DNA from: G963663525 sp963663525
GTDB taxonomy: Bacteria; Myxococcota_A; SURF-8; G963663525
Length of the DNA stretch: 64,000 nt
NCBI GenBank assembly: GCA_963663525.2
Contig: CAXXHC010000003.1
Span: forward strand, 1,550,001 to 1,614,000
Direction: 5' to 3'
Below, in pieces: positions 53,804 to 63,230 of the stretch. The translations under genes and the position numbers were made by a program. Numbering within the stretch: the stretch's first letter is position 1; each line of letters opens with the position of its first letter. The notes beneath the pieces were generated by a model that saw nothing but the letters and a program-made list of their open reading frames with translations, had not been told where the DNA came from and did not search any database.

Positions 53804-54946
53804 ATGCATCGACAATCCGCTGTCGTCGTTTTCGTCGTGGCGATGCTCGTGCTGTGCGGCGCGACTTCGTGCAAAACCGTCGCAAAGCACGAATTCCGCA
53901 CGGTTCGAGTGGAAAAGGAGATCGAAATCACCGGCTACGGATGGGGTGAAAACGCCGAGGAGACGGCCAAAAACATGGCCGCCCGGCTGGCCATCGCCGC
54001 TGTGAAACCCGGTACCCTGACCTTCGAATACATGCACGACAAGCCGTTTTCCATGTTCACCACGTCGCTGGGAAACAGCAACGTCGAGGTGGAAATGATC
54101 GGGACGGAGAAACTGCCGGACGGTGGCGTCAAGGCTGTGGCCAAAGCCACGCGCACGCAGAAGGTCAAAAAGCGTATGCAGAACACCCGCGCTCTGGTTC
54201 TGAGCATCACGAGCAAGAAGGACACCTTCGAAGAGCGTGTGCGAGAAATCCGAGAGCTGGCTTACGAGCAAGCCGTCCTGCGCTTGGGCAAGGAACAGTT
54301 TCGGGTGGACAAAAACGAGCAATTGCCCGAAAAAATGAAGGGCGGCCTCTGGATTTTCAGCTTCGATATCGAGGATGACGGTTCGACCTCCAAAGGAACG
54401 CTCACGGCCTACGCCAAAGTGAAAAAAGGTTCCCTCGACGCCAACGAAAAGGCGCGCCTGTTGATGAATGCCTGGCGCAATGCGATTCTTCTGGCCGAAA
54501 TGAACGAGGACGAGCAGGAAGACATGCTCGACCACCTCCAGGGACGTATGGAAGACGTCACCATGGAAGACCTCGATTATCACGCCATTTTCAATAAAAT
54601 GCTCAAACTTCGCCTTGAACCCGATTATGCGGCATATTTTGAGGAGTTCGCGGCGTTCTCGCTCAAACAAAAAGAGTATAACGACGCCGTGCGGGCGATG
54701 GAAAAGGCGGTGGAACTGGCTCCGTTCAAGCTCGACTACCAGAAAAAGCTTTACCAGATCGTCAAAAAGACGAACGACCGGAAAAAATTGGAGAAGTGGC
54801 GCACGACTCTCGAACAGGTCGAAGTGTTCGAGGATGAACTCGGAGCGGATCTTACAGGCGGTATGAAGTACACGCGGCGCTATCGCTGGAAAGATATCGA
54901 GGAGACCGACGAGGCGGGCGTGATCCGGTTCAAGGAAGCCGAATAA
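53804..54946 (+). CDS. Lipoprotein with C-terminal TPR-like region
   Basis: 380 residues. Lipoprotein signal MHRQSAVVVFVVAMLVLCGATSC; AAGGAGG lies 7 nt before the ATG. The N-terminal region (about 30-200) has beta-rich segments including EIEITGYGWGENAEETAKNM and TGTLTAYAKVKKGSL-like strands. The C-terminal third is helical with one TPR-like repeat (YNDAVRAMEKAVELAPFKLD). The first half has the look of LPP20 or DUF-type lipoproteins with a GYGxxxxxAxxxA motif, but I cannot name the family. Periplasmic role unknown. Confidence 0.8.
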   Translation: MHRQSAVVVFVVAMLVLCGATSCKTVAKHEFRTVRVEKEIEITGYGWGENAEETAKNMAARLAIAAVKPGTLTFEYMHDKPFSMFTTSLGNSNVEVEMIGTEKLPDGGVKAVAKATRTQKVKKRMQNTRALVLSITSKKDTFEERVREIRELAYEQAVLRLGKEQFRVDKNEQLPEKMKGGLWIFSFDIEDDGSTSKGTLTAYAKVKKGSLDANEKARLLMNAWRNAILLAEMNEDEQEDMLDHLQGRMEDVTMEDLDYHAIFNKMLKLRLEPDYAAYFEEFAAFSLKQKEYNDAVRAMEKAVELAPFKLDYQKKLYQIVKKTNDRKKLEKWRTTLEQVEVFEDELGADLTGGMKYTRRYRWKDIEETDEAGVIRFKEAE

Positions 54947-55049
54947 CCCGAACAAAACAACATTACGTTTTCCGTGTTCGGAAACCTGATCCGATACGAG
55001 AATTCTTATTCATTCCGTGGGGTTGTCTGCGATCCGCCTTCGGATGCGG

Positions 55050-55078
55050 TTGACACCTGCGTCGTGTGGCGCTACCAT
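55050..55078 (+). promoter_or_regulatory. Candidate promoter for the 55114 gene
   Basis: Consensus TTGACA at 55050-55055, a 17-nt spacer, and TACCAT at 55073-55078, 35 nt before the start codon. Confidence 0.65.
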
Positions 55079-55113
55079 GAAATGCGTTTTCCATTCATAG
55101 GGAGGTTCGCGCC

Positions 55114-57225
55114 ATGTTTCGCATCGAACTTCGACTGTTTTTCGTTCTGATTTCCCTGATGTTTCTCCTTTGCGCCTGCGGCAACGCCGATACCACCGCC
55201 GGATTCACCGGTTCCGGTGATGGCGACACCGAATCCGCCGATGGCGAAGGCTGCGTGCCCACCGACCGGCCTACCGATTCCTGCCCGGCTGGCGGCACGT
55301 GCGGGGCCTTCGATTGGCAGTGGACGGGCGAGCCGGATTGCGAGTGGATATGCGCTCGCGTGCCGCAACACGAAGGCGAAGCGTGCGAACTGAGCGGCGG
55401 CGGCGTAGGTGTCTGCCAGGAAGGTTTGTGCCTGCCCGCCGGTGGAGACGAGGACGATCCCGCCGAAGCCGAAACGGAAACCGAAATCGACCAGGAAGCG
55501 GAGTCCGATCCGACCTGCGAAACTCCGAAAGATTGCCTGGACGAAACATGGGATATCCGTTGCGTCGGTCATTGGAGTTGCAATGACGGAATGTGCGAAG
55601 AAACCTGCGACGACGAACAGTGCGGGAACGGTACCTGCAGTCCCGGCAAGGGCGAATCCAAGGCCAGTTGCCCGGCGGATTGCGGGGAACCGGATTATTG
55701 CGAGAAAGACAGCGATTGCCCGGACGGGGAAATCTGCAAGAACGGCATCTGCATCGAGGACGAATCCTGCGATGAAGTGCCCCCGCCGAACTGCGTCAGC
55801 GACAATCCCTGTGTCAATAGCTTCGCCAGGCAGAAACCGGCCCCGGAGTGCTGGACCTGCGTCAGCGAAAACGTGGCGAACGGCACGACGTGCCCAGGCG
55901 TGGCGGACGCGGACGGCGTGTGCCGGGATGGCGAATGCCGATTCGATGTGGAACCCGGCGACTGTTCTGAAGTGGCCGATTGCCTGGGTCTTGTGTGGAT
56001 GGTCAACTGTATCGGGCATTGGTCCTGCCAGAACGATCGATGCGTGCCGGTTTGCGATTTCGACGGCTGCGGTGACGGTGTGTGCAGCCCGGAGCGTGGC
56101 GAATCCGAGATGAGTTGCGGCACGGATTGCGCAGTGATTACCCAGTGTTACGAGCCGGTGGATTGCCTGTCTTTAAGTTGGAACGCGCGATGCTGGGGAC
56201 GATGGAAATGTGCCGACGGCGTTTGTATGGAGGTCTGCGATTACGAGAATTGCGGCGACGATTCCTGCGACGAAAGCTCTGGGGAAAGCGCGATGAGTTG
56301 CAGCAATGATTGTCTCAACGAGCAATCCTGCAACGTGGACGGCGACTGCCCACCCGGATTCTCTTGTCTCCAGGGGCGTTGCACCCTCGAAGGGGAGGAT
56401 TGCGACAGTGTACCTCAGCCGAATTGCTACAATCCCGGCCCCTGTATGGAAGTCAACATCCGTTCTATCGCCTACCCTGAATGCTGGGCCTGTTCCTACG
56501 CCGCGTTGCCGGACGGCACCGAATGCGCCACGGACGAAGGAACGGAAGGCCAGTGTCTAAACGGATTGTGCGAGACCGGAACGACTCCGGAATGCAACCA
56601 GCCTTACGATTGCCTGAACCATGAATGGATCGTCGATTGCTACGGCCATTGGGTTTGCGAGCGGGGGGTGTGCAGCGAAGAATGCAGCGACGAGCTATGT
56701 GGCGACGGCTATTGCAGCCCCTACCAGGGAGAATCCTACAGCACCTGTTACCCCGACTGCCGGACTCAGGGCGGGGACCGCACCTGCAGCGAAGATATTC
56801 CTTGTCTGGTCAGCGATGTGGATTGCGGCTGTTACGGAACGTTGCCCACGGGAGAAGACTCCTGCATGTCTACACTGCCGATTCAATGCGAATGCATGGG
56901 CGGACGTTGCGGATGTCCCGACGGCTCCTGCGTGGATGCGAACGCCTCCTGGTTGAAGATTCTGGCCTACAAGGAAGGCGGTGTCGTGGTTCCGGAAGTG
57001 AACATCACGATTTTGACCTCCACGAGTTCCGGCAACGACCGGGAAATTTACCGCACCGTGACCGGTGAAAACGGTACTGCCAGAGTGTTTATCGGGTCGG
57101 GAGCCTATCGGGTCATCGCCAACAAGGCGATATCTCCTATCGAAACGCTGTGGGGAGAAGGCTCCGTGTATGTCACTTCGGCGCAAGACGAAAGTGTCGA
57201 AATCGTTTTGCAGAGCGTGTGGTGA
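55114..57225 (+). CDS. Cys-rich repeat surface lipoprotein
   Basis: 703 residues. Lipoprotein signal ELRLFFVLISLMFLLCAC; GGGAGG precedes the ATG. Four units carry the motif CGxGxCSPxxGESxxSCxxDC (CGNGTCSPGKGESKASC, CGDGVCSPERGESEMSC, CGDDSCDESSGESAMSC, CGDGYCSPYQGESYSTC). Each unit is preceded by a DCL...W...C.GHW.C segment (for example CLGLVWMVNCIGHWSC). Between them are knots such as CPDGEICKNGIC. The last 90 residues lack Cys and look like a beta-sandwich of carboxypeptidase-regulatory type (GGVVVPEVNITILTSTSSGN). Likely an extended disulfide-rich surface protein; binding partner unknown. Confidence 0.85.
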   Translation: MFRIELRLFFVLISLMFLLCACGNADTTAGFTGSGDGDTESADGEGCVPTDRPTDSCPAGGTCGAFDWQWTGEPDCEWICARVPQHEGEACELSGGGVGVCQEGLCLPAGGDEDDPAEAETETEIDQEAESDPTCETPKDCLDETWDIRCVGHWSCNDGMCEETCDDEQCGNGTCSPGKGESKASCPADCGEPDYCEKDSDCPDGEICKNGICIEDESCDEVPPPNCVSDNPCVNSFARQKPAPECWTCVSENVANGTTCPGVADADGVCRDGECRFDVEPGDCSEVADCLGLVWMVNCIGHWSCQNDRCVPVCDFDGCGDGVCSPERGESEMSCGTDCAVITQCYEPVDCLSLSWNARCWGRWKCADGVCMEVCDYENCGDDSCDESSGESAMSCSNDCLNEQSCNVDGDCPPGFSCLQGRCTLEGEDCDSVPQPNCYNPGPCMEVNIRSIAYPECWACSYAALPDGTECATDEGTEGQCLNGLCETGTTPECNQPYDCLNHEWIVDCYGHWVCERGVCSEECSDELCGDGYCSPYQGESYSTCYPDCRTQGGDRTCSEDIPCLVSDVDCGCYGTLPTGEDSCMSTLPIQCECMGGRCGCPDGSCVDANASWLKILAYKEGGVVVPEVNITILTSTSSGNDREIYRTVTGENGTARVFIGSGAYRVIANKAISPIETLWGEGSVYVTSAQDESVEIVLQSVW

Positions 57226-57243
57226 AAAAGAGGTAAAGTAAAT

Positions 57244-57903
57244 TTACTCGGTGGCGATAAGCTTCTGAAAACGTTCAAGATTCTTTAAAGACACAAAGGC
57301 TGGATCTTTGGACGCGCGTGTTCGAAATAACCCTTTGAGACGAATGGCGGCTTCCAACTCGTCAAGGGCTGCATCCGTTGCGTTCATCGAGGCGTGGACT
57401 TGCGCGAGGTGGTAATGCGGATCGGGCCAGTCCGGCATCCGGGATCGGGCCTGCGTCAGTGCGTCGAGCGCCTCTTTGAAATGGCCTGATAAAAGTTGCA
57501 ACTGCCCTAAATCATTGAAGCAATCCGGTCGTTTCGGGTGAAGCTCGCACGTTCGCTGCATGGCTTTGATCGCTTTATCGAGTCGGGTTTGTTCTCCGTC
57601 GCGTTCGTAATGTTTCCAAAGACAATGGGCCAGCACGCGCCACGCCATGGCATTTTCGCTGTCGAGGGCGACGGCTTCGGAAAGACGGCTTTCCGCTTCC
57701 CCGTATCGGCTCTCCTCCATCAGGCGTCGACCTTCGACGTACCCCCGGTGGCTGGCGGCGTTTTCGCTGGTCGGTTGAAGCACCGAATCAGGTTCCAGAT
57801 CCACCGCCGGATCCCACTTGGCGGTGGTCGGGTGGCAACCCGCTACGAACCCCAAAACGACAAAAACGCTGCAAAATAGCAAAAATCGTTTGAAAACGTG
57901 CAT
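57244..57903 (-). CDS. TPR-repeat lipoprotein
   Basis: 219 residues. I chose the ATG at 57903, which begins the lipoprotein signal MHVFKRFLLFCSVFVVLGFV and lipobox VAGC, with CCAGGA about 10 nt upstream; longer starts would bury the signal. The mature part has three to four tetratricopeptide repeats (SRYGEAESRLSEAVALDSEN, DKAIKAMQRTCELHPKRPDC, GHFKEALDALTQARSRMPDW, NATDAALDELEAAIRLKGLF). A scaffold for a periplasmic complex is likely. It lies 51 nt downstream of the oxidoreductase gene on the same strand. Confidence 0.85.
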   Translation of the reverse strand: MHVFKRFLLFCSVFVVLGFVAGCHPTTAKWDPAVDLEPDSVLQPTSENAASHRGYVEGRRLMEESRYGEAESRLSEAVALDSENAMAWRVLAHCLWKHYERDGEQTRLDKAIKAMQRTCELHPKRPDCFNDLGQLQLLSGHFKEALDALTQARSRMPDWPDPHYHLAQVHASMNATDAALDELEAAIRLKGLFRTRASKDPAFVSLKNLERFQKLIATE

Positions 57904-57953
57904 GAAAGTGTTCCTGGTACTCGTGAAAATCACAACATTGTTCCGCATTCGCT

Positions 57954-59021
57954 TCATTGAGTGAAACCATGTCCGGTTACGCCGTCGCATTCGAAAATGA
58001 ATTCTTCGCCGAACGCTTTCGAGGGCGTCAAGGCACCCGTTGGGACCGAACCTTCCAGAATTTTCATGGCGGCTCGGAGGGAGGAGTCGGCGGTCAACGT
58101 GTACCCTTCAGGGGTGGTCAGGCAGCCGGAAACGGTTTTTCCCTCGGCATTGCGCACTTCTCCCCACACGTCGCTGTATCCTTTGCGGCGCTCGTCGTCG
58201 GTCGGACCGGGGACGGTCCTTTCCACGAAGTACTTGACGAGCGACTGCATGAAAGAAAGTTTCAGCAGCGGTTGGAAGGCTTCGGCCTGTTTCAGGCGGA
58301 CAATCGCCGATTCCGGTGCGGACATGTAGGTCACGATATTGGGAATCCCCGTGGAGTGATAGGCCGAGGAGACATCGCCCCAACCTATCGAAATCACGTG
58401 GGAACCGGCGTTCGGAAACGGAACGTGGCGCGTCTTCCACACCGCCGGAACCGGCGTGATGCGTCCGTCGATGCGTGCCGCACCCAATTTGGGCAACGCC
58501 AGACCCTCGACGATGGTTTTCGTCGTGCCGGGACTCACCTTGCCCGATCCTCCGAAGGCCAACTCCAGGTGGGTGGCGTCGGGGAGGCGGCTGGCCAGCA
58601 TGGCGGCGAGGCAGTCGGTGGGCACGACATCGAATCCCACGCCGGGAATCAGTGTCACGCCGGCTTTTCGGGCTTCTTCGTCGCGGCTTAATACCGCTTC
58701 CAGAACCGCAATTTCCCCAGTGATATCAAGATAGTGCGTGCCGGTCTCCAGACAGGCGTCCACCACGGGGCGGCTGGTGGAGGAAAACGGCCCGGCCATC
58801 AGCAGCACGGCGTCCACTTCGTGGAGCGCTTGTTTCAGTCCGAAGGGATCGTCCAGACGAAACACCCGGTAGTCGAGATCGAGCGACCGGGCGAGCGGCT
58901 CGATTTTTTCCTTGCTTCTCCCGGCTAGCAGGGGATTTTTTCCAAGCAGCATGGCCTGTTTTGCCGTCAAGCGCCCGGTATACCCGTTGGCCCCGTAAAT
59001 CATCCAGCGCGGTCGCTCCAT
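57954..59021 (-). CDS. Saccharopine-dehydrogenase-like NAD(P)-binding oxidoreductase
   Basis: 355 residues. The Rossmann motif is at the very N-terminus (WMIYGANGYTGRLTAKQAML), then NPLLAGRSKEKIEPLA, DAVLLMAGPFSSTSRPVVDA and THYLDITGEIAVLEAVLSRD. These mark the saccharopine dehydrogenase/trans-acting enoyl reductase-like family. It is shorter than trans-acting enoyl reductases (about 410) and lacks their C-terminal membrane part. The substrate is unknown. ATG 59021 is the only plausible start, with AAAGGGAGG upstream. Confidence 0.85.
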   Translation of the reverse strand: MERPRWMIYGANGYTGRLTAKQAMLLGKNPLLAGRSKEKIEPLARSLDLDYRVFRLDDPFGLKQALHEVDAVLLMAGPFSSTSRPVVDACLETGTHYLDITGEIAVLEAVLSRDEEARKAGVTLIPGVGFDVVPTDCLAAMLASRLPDATHLELAFGGSGKVSPGTTKTIVEGLALPKLGAARIDGRITPVPAVWKTRHVPFPNAGSHVISIGWGDVSSAYHSTGIPNIVTYMSAPESAIVRLKQAEAFQPLLKLSFMQSLVKYFVERTVPGPTDDERRKGYSDVWGEVRNAEGKTVSGCLTTPEGYTLTADSSLRAAMKILEGSVPTGALTPSKAFGEEFIFECDGVTGHGFTQ

Positions 59022-59055
59022 GGAATCGCCTCCCTTTTTCGATCAGGTTGGTATA

Positions 59056-59084
59056 AGGCTAGCAAGACTACGGACTTTGTTCAA
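59056..59084 (-). promoter_or_regulatory. Candidate promoter for the 59021 gene
   Basis: On the minus strand, TTGAAC (59084-59079), a 17-nt spacer, then TAGCCT (59061-59056), 35 nt upstream of the start codon. Confidence 0.4.
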
Positions 59085-59390
59085 GCGGGGAATTTCCGGC
59101 GGGCAATTTTTCGGGACTTTCTTTCGAATAAATCTCGCGAAAGCCTCATTTGACAATTTGTCTACTCCAAACGGTCTTCGAAGGGTCGGTTGACATTTTG
59201 TCTTAGTTCGTGCAGAAGCTCTCCTTCGTAGGTGGCAAACGATCTGTGCTTTGATGAAACTTATGTGTTTTCAATAAGATAGAGTCAGTTGAAAGCTTCC
59301 GGTTTGTGGCACGTTTGTTGCTTTAAATATTCCCGATGTTCTGTCTGCCCGATGGAAATGGGCGGGATAACCCGGAATCAAGGTGTTTTG
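59085..59390. other. Intergenic region upstream of the gsp operon
   Basis: No gene is visible. Two copies of the phrase TTGACA-TTTGTC / TTTGACAATTTGTC occur at about 59147-59205 (CATTTGACAATTTGTCTACTC and GGTTGACATTTTGTCTTAG), which could be paired operator sites or a promoter with a duplicated -35. Confidence 0.4.
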
Positions 59391-60320
59391 ATGCGCAGGT
59401 TTTTCAAAGAATATTTCTGGACCGTCAACCTGTTCACCATCATGGTCTGCTCGTTTCTGGCGGCGGGGACCGCGAATCTGTTGTTCGGTTCCGCGTTGCG
59501 GCTCAAACCGGAGATTCCGCCCGTGTCCCACATGGCCTCGGACGGCGTGTCGAAGGGGGCCAAGCAGTCCAAGCGTGATCCGTTGTGGGATCCTTTCGTC
59601 GGCAAGGCCATCATTCCTCCCGAACCTCCACCGGATCTGACCGGGGGAGCCGAAACGCCCGAAGTGGCCATTGACTACGAAGAAGGCATGGTCGTGCCGG
59701 AGGATTGTCCCTGCACCGGCTCGTCTTTGAAAGCCACTCTGATGGGAACCGTCGTCGCCGCCAACCCGAAGCACTCCTTCGCCATTCTCCAGATGCCCGA
59801 TAAAAGCGTCAAAATGTTCCAGTGGGGTCAGAAAGTCGATAACGGCCCGGTGGTCGGTGTGTACCGAAAGCGATTTTATTTCCAGAACGGGGGGAAGATC
59901 GAGTGCGTGGCCCACGGGGAACTCGACGAAAAGGCCTCCGAGGAAAGCTCGTCGGATGAAGAGGGGGGCGACGAATTCGATGGCATCCAGAAAGTCAGCG
60001 ACACCGAGTTCAATATCGCCGAGGGTGAGTTGCAGAAACAGATGGGCAACCTGAATGCGCTGGCCACCCAGGCGCGTATCGTGCCCAACTTCAAAAACGG
60101 CAAAGGCAACGGGTTTCGGATTTATTCCATCAAACCCGGATCGCTTTACGACAAAGTCGGCATCAAAAACGGCGATGTCATCCAGGAAATCAACAGCATG
60201 AAGCTCGATTCCCCGGAAAAAGCCCTGGAAATCTACGCGAAGCTGAAAACGGAAAAATCGATTCAGATCAACCTGGAGCGTAGGGGCCGGAATGTCTCGC
60301 TGCAGTACAACGTTCGTTAA
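59391..60320 (+). CDS. gspC: Type II secretion inner-membrane protein GspC
   Basis: 309 residues from the ATG at 59391, preceded by AAGGTG; an earlier open stretch starting at 59289 is not needed. A single N-terminal helix (NLFTIMVCSFLAAGTANLLF), a linker, the homology region (LKATLMGTVVAANPKHSFAI), an acidic insert (about 200-225), and a C-terminal PDZ domain (IVPNFKNGKGNGFRIYSIKP, GIKNGDVIQEINSMKLDSPE). It connects the inner-membrane platform to the GspD secretin. First visible gene of the operon. Confidence 0.93.
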   Translation: MRRFFKEYFWTVNLFTIMVCSFLAAGTANLLFGSALRLKPEIPPVSHMASDGVSKGAKQSKRDPLWDPFVGKAIIPPEPPPDLTGGAETPEVAIDYEEGMVVPEDCPCTGSSLKATLMGTVVAANPKHSFAILQMPDKSVKMFQWGQKVDNGPVVGVYRKRFYFQNGGKIECVAHGELDEKASEESSSDEEGGDEFDGIQKVSDTEFNIAEGELQKQMGNLNALATQARIVPNFKNGKGNGFRIYSIKPGSLYDKVGIKNGDVIQEINSMKLDSPEKALEIYAKLKTEKSIQINLERRGRNVSLQYNVR

Positions 60321-60393
60321 CGGATGGAAATATGGACCAATGCATACGAAAGATCAGCCCGTTAGAGCCATGCCCAGGCGAAGGAGGAACCCT

Positions 60394-63222
60394 GTGAACG
60401 GTTGGAGTGACACCCGAAATGAGCGGGGGCATCGGACCGGCGTTCGCCTCTGGTTCTCCTTGTTTCTTTTTGCGCTGTGCCTTGTGGGTGGAAGCGTGAC
60501 GGTTTGGGCGCAAAATACGACAGGGCAAGACGTACTCGCCGAAAACGATGAGGATTCCGAGGATATGCCCCTGCATCTCAAGGAGAGGCTGCGCCGCGCC
60601 AACGATCCCAAAGCCAAGGAAGCGCGTCAGACCAAAGCGAAGAAGGCAGGCATCAACCTCAACGAAAAGCTTCCTCTCAAGGTTCAGGGGAAATCGGCGA
60701 TTCGCAGCCGGTCGGGGATGGCTTCCTCCGTAAGTCCGGTGAAGGCGGACAAGAATGAGGCACAGGACCGCGACGACGATGCGGACACCGACGCCAATCC
60801 CCCCGACGATGCCGATCGGAATGCGGATGTTTCTCCCGCTCCCGACGCTCCGCCCGCTTCCGGAAGTGGGGGCTCTTTGTCTCTGCCTTCTCGTTCGCCG
60901 CTTGCGTCCCCCGTGGCGAAACAGCCCATTCCGACGAGCGAGGACGCCGAGAAAAAGATGAAGGAACGCAAGGACTTCACCGAATTCGAACAGGGCGAAC
61001 TCTACCACATCGACTATTACGACCAGGATCTGCTCGAATTCATCAAGCAGATGGCGGAAAAGTTTAAAATCAACTTCCTCATCGGCGACAAGGTGAAAGG
61101 TGGAAAAATCACGCTGATTTCACCCAATCCGGTCACGAGGGAGCAGGCATGGCAGGCGTTCTTATCCGTGCTTCGGTCCCGCGATCTTGCGCTCGTGCGG
61201 GTCGGAAAGTTCTATAAAATCATACCTGTGCGCGATGCCCAGCGTTCGCCGATCAAAACCTACCTCGAAGGCGGCAGTACCGAACCGACCGACGAGGTCA
61301 TCACTTACATGCTCAAGCTCTCGCACGTCGAAATCAAGGACGTGGACAAAATCCTGAAGGATTTCAAGTCGAAAGAGGGCGAAGTGCTCACCTACGAGCC
61401 CACCAACAGCGTGATTATCACCGACACTGCGGTCAATATCCGGCGCATGGTGAAAATTCTTAAAGAACTCGACGTGCCCTCCGGGCGGGATTCGATCCAC
61501 GTCATCGATATCTATTACGCCTCGGCGCAGGAAGTCGCCGATACCCTGAATCAGATTTTCGGCGACAAAGCCAAGGGCGGCAAAACCAAAACCACGACGA
61601 AGACCAAACGTACCAGCAAGAAGAAAAGCAAAAATACGAGTCAGGCCAGCGAGAGCGAAGAAGACCAGATCACCATCACGAATATCATCGCCGAGGAACG
61701 CACGAACCAGCTTATCGTGGTGGCTCCCCGCGCCGCCATGCCGCGCATTCTCGACATGATCAACCGCCTCGACGTGCCGATTCCCGGTGACGGCCAGGTG
61801 CATGTCTATTATCTCGAAAACGCCAACGCCGAGGAGTTGTCCAGCACTCTGTCCAGCCTTTCCCAGGGGAGCAAGTCCCGCTCGAAAAAAGGGAAATCGA
61901 GTACGGGCGATACGGCGGATCTGTTCGAGGGTGAGGTGAAAATCACCGCCGACAAATCGACCAACTCGCTGGTGATCGTCGCTTCCACCAAAGATTTCAA
62001 TGCGTTAACCAAGGTTATCGACAAGCTTGACATCCGCCGCCGCCAGGTCTTCGTCGAAGCGGTCATCATGGAAGTCCGCCTGAGCGTGGACCGTTCGCTG
62101 GGTATCGCGATGAACGGCGGGTTCACCATGAGCGTCGATGGCGAAACGGTGCCGATCTACGCCGGAACCACTCTGGGAACGATGAGTTCGATTTCCATCG
62201 ATCCGACCACGCTTTCCGGTATGGCGATGGGCGTGCAGGGACCGGATCTGGCCGGGACCGAAGGCATGGTCGGGGACAGTGCCATCCCGTCGTTCGGCGT
62301 GTTGATGCAGGCGTTGCAGACCGATTCCAACGCCAACGTGCTTTCCACCCCGCACATTTTAACGACGGACAACGAAGAAGCGGAAATCGTCGTCGGTTCG
62401 AACGTTCCGTTCATTACCGGATCGTCTCGGGACTCGAACAACAACCCCGTGCTTTCCATCCAGCGCCAGGACGTGGCCTTGACGATGAAGATCAAGCCGC
62501 AGATCAACGAAAGCGATTTCGTCCGGCTCCAGGTGCAGCAGGAAGTGACGGAACTGGTTTCGATCTCGGAAACCCTCGGACCCACGACGACCAAGCGGGC
62601 CGCGAAAAGCTCGGTGGTGGTCAAGGACAACCAGACGATCGTCATCGGCGGCATGTTGCGCGACCGCAACACGGAAGACATCGACAAGGTGCCGTTTTTG
62701 GGAGATCTTCCCATTCTGGGGCGCTTGTTCCGCCGTGACCGGGACGCCAAGGAAAAAACCAACCTGCTGATTTTCCTCACGCCGCACATCATCAAGGACG
62801 AGGAGGACTTCAAGCGCATCTACCGTCGAAAGATGGAAGAGCGCGCCGAATTCCTCAAGCGTTTCTACGGCGAGGACGACGACCTCATCGACTCGACGGA
62901 TTACAACCAGAAGACCGGTATCGTCGAGCATATCCGGCAGACGATTTCCGACGAGGAGGACAAGGCCATCTCCGAGGAAAAGGCACGCCAGGAACGGGAA
63001 ACGCTGATTACGCCCAGCGACGAGCGCGGCATTTATGAAATCGGCGTGGGTTCCGAAGACGGCCCACTTTCCCTGGGCGGCGAGGAGGAAGACAGTGTGT
63101 CCGAGGAGGACGAAGGAGCTTCATCCCCCCCCACTGCCGTGCAGAGCGGCTACCGTTCGAAAAAAGATCTGATGCGGCACGTGTTCGAAACGCCGTCGTC
63201 CGACTCGGATGAGGAAGAGTAG
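60394..63222 (+). CDS. gspD: Type II secretion outer-membrane secretin GspD
   Basis: 942 residues from the GTG at 60394, chosen for the strong AAGGAGG 6 nt upstream. The signal peptide is LWFSLFLFALCLVGGSVTVW. A basic and acidic Pro-rich region of about 170 residues (to about 215) precedes the N0 domain (IDYYDQDLLEFIKQMAEKFK) and N1-N3 domains (IIAEERTNQLIVVAPRAAMP, TADKSTNSLVIVASTKDFN-type). There are Lys/Ser-rich insertions within N2 and N3 (around 405-425 and 495-505). The C-terminal secretin core has VVVKDNQTIVIGGMLRDR and VPFLGDLPILGRLFRR (from 766). An acidic tail of about 110 residues follows. Longer than usual secretins (about 650-750). Confidence 0.95.
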   Translation: MNGWSDTRNERGHRTGVRLWFSLFLFALCLVGGSVTVWAQNTTGQDVLAENDEDSEDMPLHLKERLRRANDPKAKEARQTKAKKAGINLNEKLPLKVQGKSAIRSRSGMASSVSPVKADKNEAQDRDDDADTDANPPDDADRNADVSPAPDAPPASGSGGSLSLPSRSPLASPVAKQPIPTSEDAEKKMKERKDFTEFEQGELYHIDYYDQDLLEFIKQMAEKFKINFLIGDKVKGGKITLISPNPVTREQAWQAFLSVLRSRDLALVRVGKFYKIIPVRDAQRSPIKTYLEGGSTEPTDEVITYMLKLSHVEIKDVDKILKDFKSKEGEVLTYEPTNSVIITDTAVNIRRMVKILKELDVPSGRDSIHVIDIYYASAQEVADTLNQIFGDKAKGGKTKTTTKTKRTSKKKSKNTSQASESEEDQITITNIIAEERTNQLIVVAPRAAMPRILDMINRLDVPIPGDGQVHVYYLENANAEELSSTLSSLSQGSKSRSKKGKSSTGDTADLFEGEVKITADKSTNSLVIVASTKDFNALTKVIDKLDIRRRQVFVEAVIMEVRLSVDRSLGIAMNGGFTMSVDGETVPIYAGTTLGTMSSISIDPTTLSGMAMGVQGPDLAGTEGMVGDSAIPSFGVLMQALQTDSNANVLSTPHILTTDNEEAEIVVGSNVPFITGSSRDSNNNPVLSIQRQDVALTMKIKPQINESDFVRLQVQQEVTELVSISETLGPTTTKRAAKSSVVVKDNQTIVIGGMLRDRNTEDIDKVPFLGDLPILGRLFRRDRDAKEKTNLLIFLTPHIIKDEEDFKRIYRRKMEERAEFLKRFYGEDDDLIDSTDYNQKTGIVEHIRQTISDEEDKAISEEKARQERETLITPSDERGIYEIGVGSEDGPLSLGGEEEDSVSEEDEGASSPPTAVQSGYRSKKDLMRHVFETPSSDSDEEE

Positions 63223-63230
63223 GCGTCGCG

